Assembly: GCF_038502225.1 (NCBI RefSeq)
Contig: NC_091341.1
Location: 5,260,525 to 5,324,524 of the forward strand
DNA length: 64,000 nucleotides
Direction: 5' to 3'
Source of the DNA: Cherax quadricarinatus
Lineage: Eukaryota > Arthropoda > Malacostraca > Decapoda > Parastacidae
A program made the translations under genes and the position numbers. A model generated the notes under the pieces. The model was not told the origin of the DNA. It made no database searches and worked only from the letters and a program-made list of their open reading frames with translations. Below are positions 33,506-43,576 of the stretch, one piece after another (position 1 is the stretch's first letter; each line of letters opens with the position of its first letter).

Positions 33506-33865
33506 GTTGAAATCTCCCATTAGCACATTTTTGTTTGTAGATGCCTTACGAATTTCGTCCCATACAAGTTTACTGCGCTCCATATCAACATTTGGGGCCC
33601 TGCAAATCACACCCAAAATTAGTTTTTCATGGCCCTCGAGAAGCTGTAACCAAACAGATTCTGTGGCTGACGCTTCTAATTTTACATCTTGTCTAATACA
33701 ACAGTTTAAACTGTCTCTGACATCCATCGCTACTCCACCACCCTTCCTGTTGATCCTGTCAGTGTGGAATAATTCATAGCCTTGTATGTGACATTCAGAA
33801 GGCATCTCTCGATCTTTCAGATTGAGCCAGGTCTCTGTTATAGCAGTAATATCTGTTTCCTGCAC
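33506..33865 (-). pseudogene. CR1-like endonuclease domain, copy B
   Basis: A single open stretch covers most of the APE endonuclease: DITAITETWLNLKDREMPSE (catalytic E), GYELFHTDRINRKGGGVAM, SVWLQLLEGHEKLILGVICR and MGDFNYR (D and N of the catalytic GDFN). It is cut on one side by the 428-bp-monomer element and on the other by the 33.9-kb element. Confidence 0.9.
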
Positions 33866-33941
33866 TTGCAGGAAACAGATATTACTGCTATTAGATATTA
33901 CTGCAGGAAACAGATATTACACTTCTGCTATTAGTATAGTA

Positions 33942-35109
33942 GGTAAGACACATATGCAACAGTTAGGTATCTTTTGTTTGAAAGTTTCGTCACAGTAGTC
34001 TTTTTCAAACTGAGAGAAAGTTGATATACGCAGAAGATAATGCTGTACGATAATCAGTCCATCACCCTTAAAGCTTTGAGGAATTGATCAGATCCTCATC
34101 GGTTGAAAGCAACTTGTTCCGTTGTTGAAACAATTGAATTGAATACAGAATCGTTATATGAGTTGCCAGGAGTGGAGCAGTTCTGATTATGTCAGCAGCC
34201 TTCAAAGCTCACCTTCTCCTAGTAGAGGTTGTTGAGAGATCTGTCCTGGTCAAGATCTTGATTAATCCAGTCTGTTCGAATGAACATTACAAATGGTATA
34301 AATGTCGACAGATCAAGTAGTATAAATATGTGTAAGTATCTTATTTGAAGTTTCGTACAGACGGTTAATAGATCAGTGAGGTATGAGTAGAAGCGAGATC
34401 AAGAGATTATAGTCCATCTTTTAAAGTCGAGGAATAGTACAAATGTTCCGTATTCTGAAACAATATAGCAAATATGTTCGACAACGGAACAATGCTCTTC
34501 TCAAGACTGAGGGACTGACCACCTCAAAACTTTAAGGGTGATGGACTGATTACATCGTCTTCAAGTATCTTCTGCTTCTATCAACTTTTCTGTACTCGAC
34601 TGAAGAAGCCTACTGTGTAGGCGAAACGTTTCAAAATAAAGATACCTAACTGTTGCATATGTGTCTTACCTAACAATCTGTCGGTATTTTATACCATTTT
34701 AATGTTCATTCTGTCAGACACTGCAACACAAGGGTATCTTGGTACAGACCATCTACTTCAACAACCTCTACTAGTGAGAACGGCTGAGTTTGAGAAGGAC
34801 CTGCCCTCCCAAATCAACCTACGTCTCACCTCCTGGCACTATATAAGGCCCGATTCTGTCACTTCAACTTCATATTGTTTCAGACAACGGAACAATGCTC
34901 TTCTCAAGACTGAGGGACTGACCACCTCAAAACTTTAAGGGTGATGGACTGATTACATCGTCTTCAAGTATCTTCTGCTTCTATCAACTTTTCTGTACTC
35001 GACTGAAGAAGCCTACTGTGTAGGCGAAACGTTTCAAAATAAAGATACCTAACTGTTGCAGATGTGTCTTACCTAACAATCTGTCGGTATTTTATACCAT
35101 TTTAATGTT
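33942..35109 (+). mobile_element. Second hammerhead retroposon, 13-bp duplication, about 402-bp monomers
   Basis: TATTAGTATAGTA flanks it (33929-33941, 35110-35122). The right part has two direct monomers about 402 bp apart, with TATATAAGG, the CTGAAGA core, GCCTAC-TGT-GTAGGC, GAAAC and an end at CCATTTTAATGTT, the same 3' end as at 33491 and 45827. The left part (33942-34480) is two inverted, badly eroded copies full of small gaps. The contrast between clean direct and eroded inverted copies is odd. Confidence 0.85.
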
Positions 35110-35299
35110 TATTAGTATAGTAAACCTTAAGGGAGCTAGTCCCTTGCTGCCCTCTGCTGTCTCCCTTTGTTTGCTGACCTGATCTATTGTCTTTATTTAT
35201 AACTTCATGATGAATGTCTTTTATACATTTACTGTTTTCAACCCTAGTGTTGCAACCTGCCTGTTTCTCACACACACACAACCATACCTCTGTCTACTA

Positions 35300-35500
35300 T
35301 CAATTTAAAATCCTAGACATTTCAGCAATGGCCTTCTCGATCGAGTTTGCAAATGCTACCACCCCTGCCCCAGAGAGATGTATCCCATCCCTTGCATACA
35401 TATGTTTTCCATAGAAGTTGTCCCAGTTGTCAATGATTGGGATTGCAAGTTCCTTGCAGTATCTGTCTAGCCAGCAATTTACACCAATTGCCCTAGACAA
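35300..35500 (-). pseudogene. CR1-type ORF1 esterase end, copy B
   Basis: Open stretch with VNCWLDRYCKELAIPIIDNW and YARDGIHLSGAGVVAFANSI. The D-G-I-H-L-S block is the final catalytic D-x-x-H of SGNH esterases. It matches the ORF1 end of copy A, here with the more standard DGIH. The upstream part of ORF1 is missing. Confidence 0.78.
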
Positions 35501-35515
35501 CCATTCATTTCCCGC

Positions 35516-36655
35516 TCCCCTTCAAGGCAAGATGCTACGATTGACTGGGACCCCTCCCTTCTGACTTTGAGGTTATTGCGTTATTTTGGCACTATCATAA
35601 CTCCAGATCTGTTTGTTAACTGACCATGTTCCACCCAGGCAATGGACTTTGTCGAGTCACAAAGGGATAAATTTTGTGAAGTATCGTGAGCAAGTATTAA
35701 GTAGTGAGAAGCGGTTAAGTGAAGAGCAAGTGAGGTATGAGTCAAGACACAGCTCAACTATATTATAGCTACCGCTGTTTTTTTGAAGTCAGAGGAATAG
35801 GGGTAACAAAGCACACTCTGACATTATTGCAAAACTTCAGGTGATCAGTCCTAGGCCAGCCAGCTTTTATGGACTGTTGGAAAACACAAAGAAAACTTCA
35901 CATTACGACTTCTTATTTCAAGCGGAGCTTGTTTTTCACGTGCTCTTGCCAAATTGCTAAGTAAATTATTCTTAAAAGCATGGAGTCGTTTTCTGAATTA
36001 TTTTTGATCCATTCGGAAGATGTCACAAATAAAATCAGAAATATGATTTTGATTAACAAGATAAATACTAAATTTAGATGTGTTGTCCCTTATCATGGTG
36101 CTAGATAATACAGGGTGTTTCAAAATGGACCCAATTTCAGTATACATTGTTTAGAAATTGGGTTTAAAGCTTTTAAAACACCCTGTATATTAACATTTCT
36201 ATCTGGAGATGATGTAAAGACAGAATTATCACCAGTTGTCATCGTTCATTGTCTATTATGGGTATTACCTATACTAGTGGCACTGTTCTAGGTACTACTA
36301 GCCATGCTACTACCTACACTAGTGACTGTCACTTCCTGGGTACTGTCCGATAATGCCAACAGGTATAGATATGAAAACACAATATGCAAAACAAGCTTCG
36401 CTTGGGTCTACGCGCTGCTCAGGGTTAAGCTTACTCAAGCTTAACACTGATCGAAACTTATACCCGTACCTAGCCGAAGAAAGGGCTTCACATTCAAACA
36501 AATTCCCCTTAAAATTAAACTAAATTACTGAGCTCAGGAAGCTCTGGATTTTCCGGGTTTTCACCTTTTAATAAAAACTTGAAGCAAGGGAAGCACACAT
36601 GTCAAGGTACTGTCCTGTATACAGAGAGACATCAAATCCCCATGACATGACGTGG
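35516..36655. other. Non-genic apart from a tiny MITE
   Basis: AT-rich DNA with no open frame that I can support; it contains the 75-bp element at 36111-36185. Confidence 0.5.
36111..36185. mobile_element. 75-bp mariner-like MITE
   Basis: It starts CAGGGTGTTT and ends AAACACCCTG (exact inverse), with TA on each side. Inside, CCCAATTTC pairs with GAAATTGGG, so the whole element folds into one hairpin. The TA flanks suggest the Tc1/mariner type of target. Confidence 0.8.
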
Positions 36656-37006
36656 TATAGTTATCTCTGTGTGATGAATGGTTTGAAAAACCGACAAGTT
36701 GAAGATTGAGACACTTATGCAGCATATGGGAATCTTTATTCAGGAAACGTTTCGCCACACAGTGGCTTCATCAGTCCAATACAAAGAGGAAGGCGTAAGG
36801 AGAGGAGAGTATGAGGTAATCAGTCCCTCAGCCTGGAGTCGATGTGTTCAGTCCATCGACTCCAGGCTGAGGGACTGATTACCTCATACTCCTCCTCTCC
36901 TTACGCCTTCCTCTTTGTATTGGACTGATGAAGCCACTGTGTGGCGAAACGTTTCCTGAATAAAGATTCCCATATGCTGCATAAGTGTCTCAATCTATAG
37001 TTATCT
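36656..37006 (+). mobile_element. Hammerhead foldback with 11-bp duplication
   Basis: TATAGTTATCT flanks the 329-bp insert (36656-36666, 36996-37006). A leader with ATGGTTTGAAAAACCGACAA leads into the left arm, which pairs almost perfectly with the right arm down to GTGTCTCAATC. The turn is near GTGTTCAGTCCATC at about 36850. Only the left arm has the leader. No open frame. Confidence 0.92.
36922..36956 (+). ncRNA. Hammerhead-like motif with full CUGAUGA core
   Basis: GGA (stem I), CTGATGA, extra A, GCCAC-TGT-GTGGC (stem II), GAAAC, GTT, TCC (pairs with GGA), followed by AATAAAGAT. Compared with the 428-bp monomer, stem I changes from TGA/TCA to GGA/TCC and stem II from GCCTAC/GTAGGC to GCCAC/GTGGC. 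Pairing is kept in each. Confidence 0.65.
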
Positions 37007-38275
37007 GGTCAACATTTTCACTAAATGAGACAATAAATCATGAGCTATACTTTCGGATATATTAGGAATTAAAATAATTAAGAAATTAATTTGTCCGTTC
37101 ATCGAAATCCCAAATGTTCATTAAAATATATTTTTCAGCAGTTACTCATGACAAGTCAGGTAAAAGAGGCCTGGTCACAGACCGGGCCGCGGGGGCGTTG
37201 ACCCCCGGAATCCTCTTCAGCTACACTCCAGGTAAGATATGGTGTCAGATCTGCTTCTAAGAGCACTGAGCATTTGCACACCAAATTCTTTGGGATGAAT
37301 ACTTTCCACTGTACAGTAACTGTTCAGAAAGCTTCGATATCCTGACTTCATTTAGAAAAGCTTACTTAAGGCTAGATAATACTCTTATAAAGTAACTCCC
37401 CCCCCCCCATCCCCACAAGATGACATCAAAGATAAATTAATTACCTACATTCAAACTTTCTTTTCCTATGTCAGGTACAATAGACAATTATGTGTCAAAG
37501 AATCACGATAAAACAACGGATGGGAAAGAAGGTGTCCGCCACAACGCTGGTCAAGATCGACCTCGTCTGTACTGGGGCGTCAGTGACTTCAGTTTGATGT
37601 CACTGACGCAGAAACACAAGAGAACTATGAAATACGACCATGATAGCTCTGCTTTATTCCAAGATCTTAATACCACAATATAGAATAAATAGGAATAAAG
37701 TCGAAATATTATACAGCACAAAAGAGACCGACAAGGAAAAAAAATCGATGTTGCCATAACTGAATGAAATAAAACAAAATTAAATACGACTAAATTACAA
37801 TGGATTTCTGATGTGATATAAAAATTCACCATTAAGCAATATATTTTTTTCCTCCAGACTTAAGATTACCCCGACCTGACCTACAGTCTGGTAATTACAT
37901 ACACCTCCGGAAGTACATGAGTAACGTGCACCTCCAACAGCTAATTATCTTTATTGTCGACCATCTACTTGTCGGTATTGCAAGCCATTAGTATAATGAT
38001 ATCCAGTCGGATCCCAGCTGCTCGGTTGTTTGACAAAGTTCAGTGGCCTTTCCCTCTGCAATACACATGCAACCTCTCCATGAACTATATATATTAACGT
38101 AATGATGCGACTCGTTGATATGGCAACTATAAAATCAAAATTTCTTTTGTCTCTCGCTGACCAACACCATATTACGAGTGTCTCTCTCTTTATGGGTGTG
38201 TTACAGCCCTGGTAGCGAGACATCCCATTTTTCACTCCAAAATTGTCCCTGAACTATGTACGTAGTTTAATATAA
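37007..38275. other. Non-genic flank, one LINE-tail relic
   Basis: At 37158-37232 the text AGGCCTGGTCACAGACCGGG and GGGCGTTGACCCCCGGAA is the shared LINE/SINE tail. A short open stretch at 37472-37683 is preceded by a pyrimidine tract and AG but has no known domain. Confidence 0.55.
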
Positions 38276-38313
38276 ATAAATATATATATATATATAAATA
38301 AATAAATAAATAA

Positions 38314-38400
<87 letters not shown>
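38276..38400. repeat. (AT)n/(AAAT)n tract before a LINE
   Basis: TA and AAAT units run without a break into the LINE start at about 38401. Confidence 0.95.
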
Positions 38401-38401
<1 letters not shown>

Positions 38402-38766
38402 CCAAGTGAGTGTAAAACGAAAGCCTGTAATTGTTTTACATGATGGTAGGATTGCTGGTGTCTTTTGTCTGTCTCATAAATATGCAAGATTACAGGTACG
38501 TCTTGCTACTTCTACTTACACTTAGGTCACACTACACATACATGTACACGTTTATTTATACACACTCATCTGAGTTTTCTTGGATTTTATCTTAATAGTT
38601 CTTGGTCTTATTACTTTTCCTTTTATATCCATGGGGAAGTGGAATAAGAATCTTTCCTCCGTAAGCCATGCGTGTTGTAAAAGTCAACTAAAATGCCGGG
38701 AACAATGGGCTAGTAACCCCTTTTCCTGTAAAGATTACTAAAAAGAATAAGAAGAAAATTGTCAAA

Positions 38767-39996
38767 GTGGGAAGTCTGAATGTGCGTGGATGTTGTGCAA
38801 ATGATAAGAAAGAGATGATTGTGGATGTTATGAATGAGAAGAAACTGGATGTCCTGGTTTTAAGTGAAACAAAGCTGAAGGGGGTGGGAGAGTTTCAATG
38901 GAGAGGAATAAATGGGATTAGGTCAGGGGTTTCAAATAGAGTTAGAGCTAAAGAAGGAGTAGCAATAATGTTGAAGGATAAGCTATGGCAGGAAAAGAGG
39001 GACTACAAATGCATAAATTCAAGGATTATGTGGAGTAAAATAAAGATTGGATGTGAAAAGTGGGTTATAGTAAGCGTGTATGCACCTGGAGAAGAGAGAA
39101 GTGTAGAGGAGAGAGAGAGATTCTGGGAAATGTTGAGTGAATGCGTGGGGAGTTTTGAATCAAGTGTGAGAGTAATGGTGGTTGGGGATTTCAATGCTAA
39201 AGTGGGTAAAAATGTTATGGAGGGAGTAGTAGGTAAATTTGGGGTGCCAGGGGCAAATGTAAATGGTAATAAGTAATACATATTTTATGAAAAAGAGGAT
39301 AAATAAATATACAAGGTATGATGTAGCACGTAATGAAAGTAGTTTGTTAGATTATGTATTGGTGGATAAAAGGTTGATGGGTAGGCTCCAGGATGTACAT
39401 GTTTATAGAGGGGCAACTGATATATCAGATCATTATTTAATTGTAGCTACAGTTAGAGTAAGAGGTAGATGGGAAAAGAGGAAGGTGGCAACAACAAGTA
39501 AGAGGGAGGTGAAAGTGTATAAACTAAGGGAGGAGGAAGTTCGGGCGAGATATAAGCGACTATTGGCAGAAAGGTGGGCTAGTGCAAAGATGAGTAGTGG
39601 GGGGGGGGGGTTGAAGAGGGTTGGAATAGTTTTAAAAATGCAGTATTAGAATGTGGGGCAGAAGTTTGTGGTTATAGGAGGGTGGGGGCAGGAGGAAAGA
39701 GGAGTGATTGGTGGAATGATGAAGTAAAGGGTGTGATAAAAGAGAAAAAGGTAGCTTACGAGAGGTTTTTACAAAGCAGAAGTGTTATAAGAAGAGCAGA
39801 GTATATGGAGAGTAAAAGAAAGGTGAAGAGAGTGGTGAGAGAGTGCAAAAGGAGAGCAGATGAAAGAGTGGGAGAGGCACTGTCAAGAAATTTTAATGAA
39901 AATAAGAAAAAATTTTGGAGTGAGTTAAACAAGTTAAGAAAGCCTAGGGAAAGTATGGATTTGTCAGTTAAAAACAGAGTAGGAGTTAGTAGATGG
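38767..39996 (+). pseudogene. LINE APE endonuclease and linker, frameshifted
   Basis: The frame runs open from at least VGSLNVRGCCANDKKEMIVD, with VLVLSETKLKG (catalytic E), VSVYAPG, VVGDFNAKVG, and then a gap in the text at about 39270. It resumes as KRINKYTR...SLLDYVLVDKRL and TDISDHYLIVATVRV (the DH-H end of the endonuclease). A run of ten G at 39601-39610 breaks the frame again. The linker SDWWNDEVKGVIKEKKVAYE through FWSELNKLRKP follows in a third frame and breaks near 39995. No ATG suits the start. Confidence 0.88.
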
Positions 39997-40001
39997 GGAG
40001 A

Positions 40002-41653
40002 GGGAGGTATTAGGTAGATGGCGAGAATATTTTGAGGAACTTTTAAATGTTGAGGAAGAAAGGGAGGCGGTAATTTCATGCATTGGCCAGGGAGGTATAC
40101 CATCTTTTAGGAGTGAAGAAGAGCAGAATGTAAGTGTGGTGGAGGTACGTGAGGCATTACGTAGAATGAAAGGGGGTAAAGCAGCTGGAACTGATGGGAT
40201 CATGACAGAAATGTTAAAAGCAGGGGGGGATATAGTGTTGGAGTGGTTGGTACTTTTGTTTAATAAATGTATGAAAGAGGGGAAGGTACCTAGGGATTGG
40301 CGGAGAGCGTGTATAGTTCCTTTATATAAAGGGAAAGGGGACAAAAGAGATTGTAAAAATTATAGAGGAATAAGTTTACTGAGTATACCAGGAAAAGTAT
40401 ACGGTAGAGTTATAATTGAAAGAATTAGAGGTAAGACAGAATGTAGAATTGCGGATGAGCAAGGAGGCTTCAGAGTGGGTAGGGGATGTGTAGATCAAGT
40501 GTTTACATTGAAGCATATATGTGAACAGTATTTAGATAAAGGTAGGGAAGTTTTTATTGCATTTATGGATTTAGAAAAGGCATATGATAGAGTGGATAGA
40601 GGAGCAATGTGGCAGATGTTGCAAGTTTATGGAATAGGTGGTAAGTTACTAAATGCTGTAAAGAGCTTTTATGAGGATAGTGAGGCTCAGGTTAGGGTGT
40701 GTAGAAGAGAGGGAGACTACTTCCCGGTAAAAGTAGGTCTTAGACAGGGATGTGTAATGTCACCATGGTTGTTTAATATATTTATAGATGGGGTTGTAAA
40801 AGAAGTAAATGCTAGGGTGTTCGGGAGAGGGGTGGGATTAAATTATGGGGAATCAAATACAAAATGGGAATTGACACAGTTACTTTTTGCTGATGATACT
40901 GTGCTTATGGGAGATTCTAAAGAAAAATTGCAAAGGTTAGTGGATGAGTTTGAGAATGTGTATAAAGGTAGAAAGTTGAAAGTGAACATAGAAAAGAGTA
41001 AGGTGATGAGGGTATCAAATGATTTAGATAAAGAAAAATTGGATATCAAATTGGGGAGGAGGAGTATGGAAGAAGTGAATGTTTTCAGATACTTGGGAGT
41101 TGACGTGTCGGCGGATGGATTTATGAAGGATGAGGTTAATCATAGAAATGATGAGGGAAAAAAGGTGAGTGGTGCGTTGAGGTATATGTGGAGTCAAAAA
41201 ACGTTATCTATGGAGGCAAAGAAGGGAATGTATGAAAGTATAGTAGTACCAACACTCTTATATGGATGTGAAGCTTGGGTGGTAAATGCAGCAGCGAGGA
41301 GACGGTTGGAGGCAGTGGAGATGTCCTGTCTAAGGGCAATGTGTGGTGTAAATATTATGCAGAAAATTCGGAGTGTGGAAATTAGGAGAAGGTGTGGAGT
41401 TAATAAAAGCATTAGTCAGAGGGCAGAAGAGGGGTTGAGGTGGTTTGGTCATTTAGAGAGAATGGATCAAAGTAGAATGACATGGAAAGCATATAAATCT
41501 ATAGGGGAAGGAAAGAGGGGTAGGGGTCGTCCTCGAAAGGGTTGGAAAGAGGGGGTAAAGGAGGTTTTGTGGGCGAGGGGCTTGGACTTCCAGCAAGCGT
41601 GCATGAGCGTGTTAGATAGGAGTGAATGGAGACGAATGATACTTGGGACCTGA
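40002..41653 (+). pseudogene. LINE reverse transcriptase, intact frame of about 550 codons
   Basis: One long frame holds REVLGRWREYFEELLNVEEE, then GKAAGTDGIMTEMLKAGG, KNYRGISLLSIPGKVYGRVI and EQGGFRVGRGCVDQVFTLKH. Motif A is FMDLEKAYDRVD, motif B is GLRQGCVMSPWLFNIFIDG and the catalytic motif is LLFADDTVLMGDS. The thumb part LKVNIEKSKVMRV, FRYLGVDVSADG, LYGCEAWV, WFGHLERMDQSR and RGRPRKGWKEGVKEVLW ends at the stop. All RT catalytic aspartates are present. It is called a pseudogene because the upstream endonuclease frame is broken; the RT itself looks recent. Confidence 0.93.
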
Positions 41654-42003
41654 CGATCTGTTGGAGTGTGAGCAGGGTAATATTTAGTGAAGGGATTCAG
41701 GGAAACCGGTTATTTTCTTATAGTCGGACTTGAGTCCTGGAAATGGGAAGTACAATGCCTGCACTTTAAAGGAGGGGTTTGGGATATTGGCAGTTTGGAG
41801 GGATATGTTGTGTATCTTTATACGTATATGCTTCTAAACTGTTGTATTCTGAGCACCTCTGCAAAAGCAGTGATAATGTGTGAGTGTGGTGAAAGTGTTG
41901 AATGATGATGAAAGTATTTTCTTTTTGGGGATTTTCTTTCTTTTTTGGGTCACCCTACCTCGGTGGGAGACGACCAACTTGTTGAAAAAAAAAATATATA
42001 TTG

Positions 42004-42129
42004 TATAAACCGACAAATTGGTTTAGAAAGACACGTGAGAAAACACTAGAACATATTTATTAGAAAACGTTTCGGTCCTGGGACCTTCATCACTTGTAAC
42101 TAGTGTTTGCTCTTGTGACTTTATAAACC
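42004..42129 (-). mobile_element. Single-arm hammerhead-family copy
   Basis: It starts near ACCGACAAATTGGTTTAGAA and on the minus strand reads AAGTGATGAAGGTCCCAGG, ACCGAAACGTTTTCTAATAA. Stem II is GGTCC-CA-GGACC, with TGATGA-A before it and GAAAC after. TATAAACC occurs on both sides (42004 and 42122), a possible 8-bp duplication. Confidence 0.65.
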
Positions 42130-42636
42130 ATATACAAATATATATTCACAAGTTCTAGTGGTGGATGTATATGACAAGCCAAACTTCTGCTGAGTATACG
42201 TTAGTTCTCTTTGTACTTTTAGTGTGTTAAAGGCTGGAGCAGAGCACGACCTGGTTCTGATGTCTCTCTGCTAGTATCTGGGTTCGTGATACACAGACCA
42301 CTCTAATTTCTGTTTCTTGTCTAAGTGGCTTCTAATTTCTCATGAATCAGTGTTTATGATACTCATCCCATCAAACTTAGGCTAATTACAGTTATCAGTT
42401 TATTAGTGTGTAAATATATAATATGAAAGGGATCTCCTTCAAACTAGCACTGTGAAACATTAAATAGTTCCGAAAAATGGCCGTAATATCTTTCCTTTGT
42501 TCCAATTTTAAAACGAATTGGAAATTTTACACAAAATAAAAGACTCTCACAAGAGAGAGAAAAATACGTCTAAATACGTCTAAAGGAAAATGGATTCCAG
42601 ATGTGATTTCATAATTCGCAGTGAAAAATGCATTTC
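42130..42636. other. No gene seen
   Basis: AT-rich DNA, nothing supported. Confidence 0.5.
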
Positions 42637-42644
42637 CTCTTCAC

Positions 42645-42889
42645 TCGCATCGCAGCTACTTGCATCGCAGTTACTTGCATCGCAGCTACTTGCATCGCAG
42701 TTACTCGCATCGCAACTACTTGGATCGCAGTTACTCGCATCGCAGCTACTTACATCGCAATTACTTACATCGCAGTTACTTGCATCGCGGTTACTCGCAT
42801 GGCAGCTACTCGCATCGCAGTTACTTACATCGCAGCTACTTACATCGCAGCTACTTACATCGCAGCTACTTACATCGCAGCTACTCTGT
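42645..42889. repeat. 15-bp satellite, first block, about 16 copies
   Basis: ATCGCAGCTACTTGC/TTAC repeats every 15 bp. This block carries more variants (GCAGTTACT, GCAACTACT) than the second. Confidence 0.95.
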
Positions 42890-43576
42890 AGACAGCCTGT
42901 ACTGTCAGAACACACAGCCTAGCCGTCTGTTCTGACAAGTTCATATTTCGCTGCCCTCTGTAGGCTCACCCAGGTCAATGGGAGGCTGAGCCCATTCGGT
43001 CTCACTCCTAGGCCGACCGACTTGATAGCCACAAGTGCTCCCCCTCCATGGACTGGCTTGCGGTCATTCCCTCACACTGCCCGTTGTGTACTCACTCCTA
43101 TTCAATTAAAGCCACGGCCGTATCATTGCTACCTACGCTACCTCCATCGGCACTAAACCGCTGTTCAACAGCAAGAACAGTAATAACAGTGGTGACAGCG
43201 GTGGGATACGAACCCACGTCTCCGAAGAGACTGGTGATCAACTGGGAATGTAACAGCAAGGGAAAGAAAAATTTAACTTGGCAACACACAAAAAAAACTG
43301 CACTGGCTGGAGATACGTAGACGCTGAGTAGTTGTAGACACAATGATGAGTCACGAGCTGCTGTAGACGGCGTGGGGGCTGAACTAGACTGGCTTAGGGG
43401 CTAGGCCAACTGGGTCCCCACGTGGTTAAGCCAGGTAGAACTTCTTGGAGAAAACTGGGAAGAACACAACACACACGGACGGCGAGATGGACGTAGTTGC
43501 GTAGCAGAGAAGGTTGTAGAGGAGGCTGGTGTGTTTACACGCAGTCTAGGGTGTCAACCAACCCCAGAGCTGCCTC
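42890..43576. other. Non-satellite block splitting the 15-bp array
   Basis: About 690 bp of ordinary composition divides the two satellite blocks. It holds a tRNA 3'-half-like piece (43190-43245) and otherwise no gene that I can support. Confidence 0.6.
43190..43245 (-). ncRNA. 3' half of a class II tRNA, with CCA
   Basis: On the minus strand, in order: a hairpin GTCTC-TTCG-GAGAC (long variable arm), the T arm GTGGG-TTCGTAT-CCCAC, a 7-nt acceptor strand CGCTGTC, A (discriminator) and CCA. The long variable arm fits tRNA-Leu or -Ser. Animal tRNA genes do not encode CCA, so this looks like a reverse-transcribed mature tRNA end. No matching 5' half is present, so it is not a working gene. Confidence 0.6.

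Larger units (their letters stand above)
30481..35515 (-). mobile_element. CR1-like LINE, copy B, twice interrupted and internally deleted
   Basis: Pieces 30481-31528, 33506-33928 and 35123-35515 align in order with copy A (3716-7095). Two insertions split it (31543-33491 and 33942-35109). At about 30655 the text jumps from the equivalent of 3896 to that of 5308, so roughly 1.4 kb covering the whole RT is missing. What remains is the 3' end, the linker between RT and endonuclease, the endonuclease and the ORF1 end. Confidence 0.9.
38401..41995 (+). mobile_element. Nearly full-length LINE (third type)
   Basis: About 360 bp of leader with no open frame is followed by endonuclease, linker, RT and a basic C-terminal end. 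A 3' part follows, ending GGGTCACCCTACCTCGGTGG, ACTTGTTG and an A-rich (AT) tail. Copies of its 3' part occur at 27679-28402, and a relative of its 3' end at 53145-53287 (minus). An (AT)n tract lies directly upstream. The clade is not certain; the WFGHLERM and RGRPRKGW end is seen in RTE-like and related elements. Confidence 0.9.
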
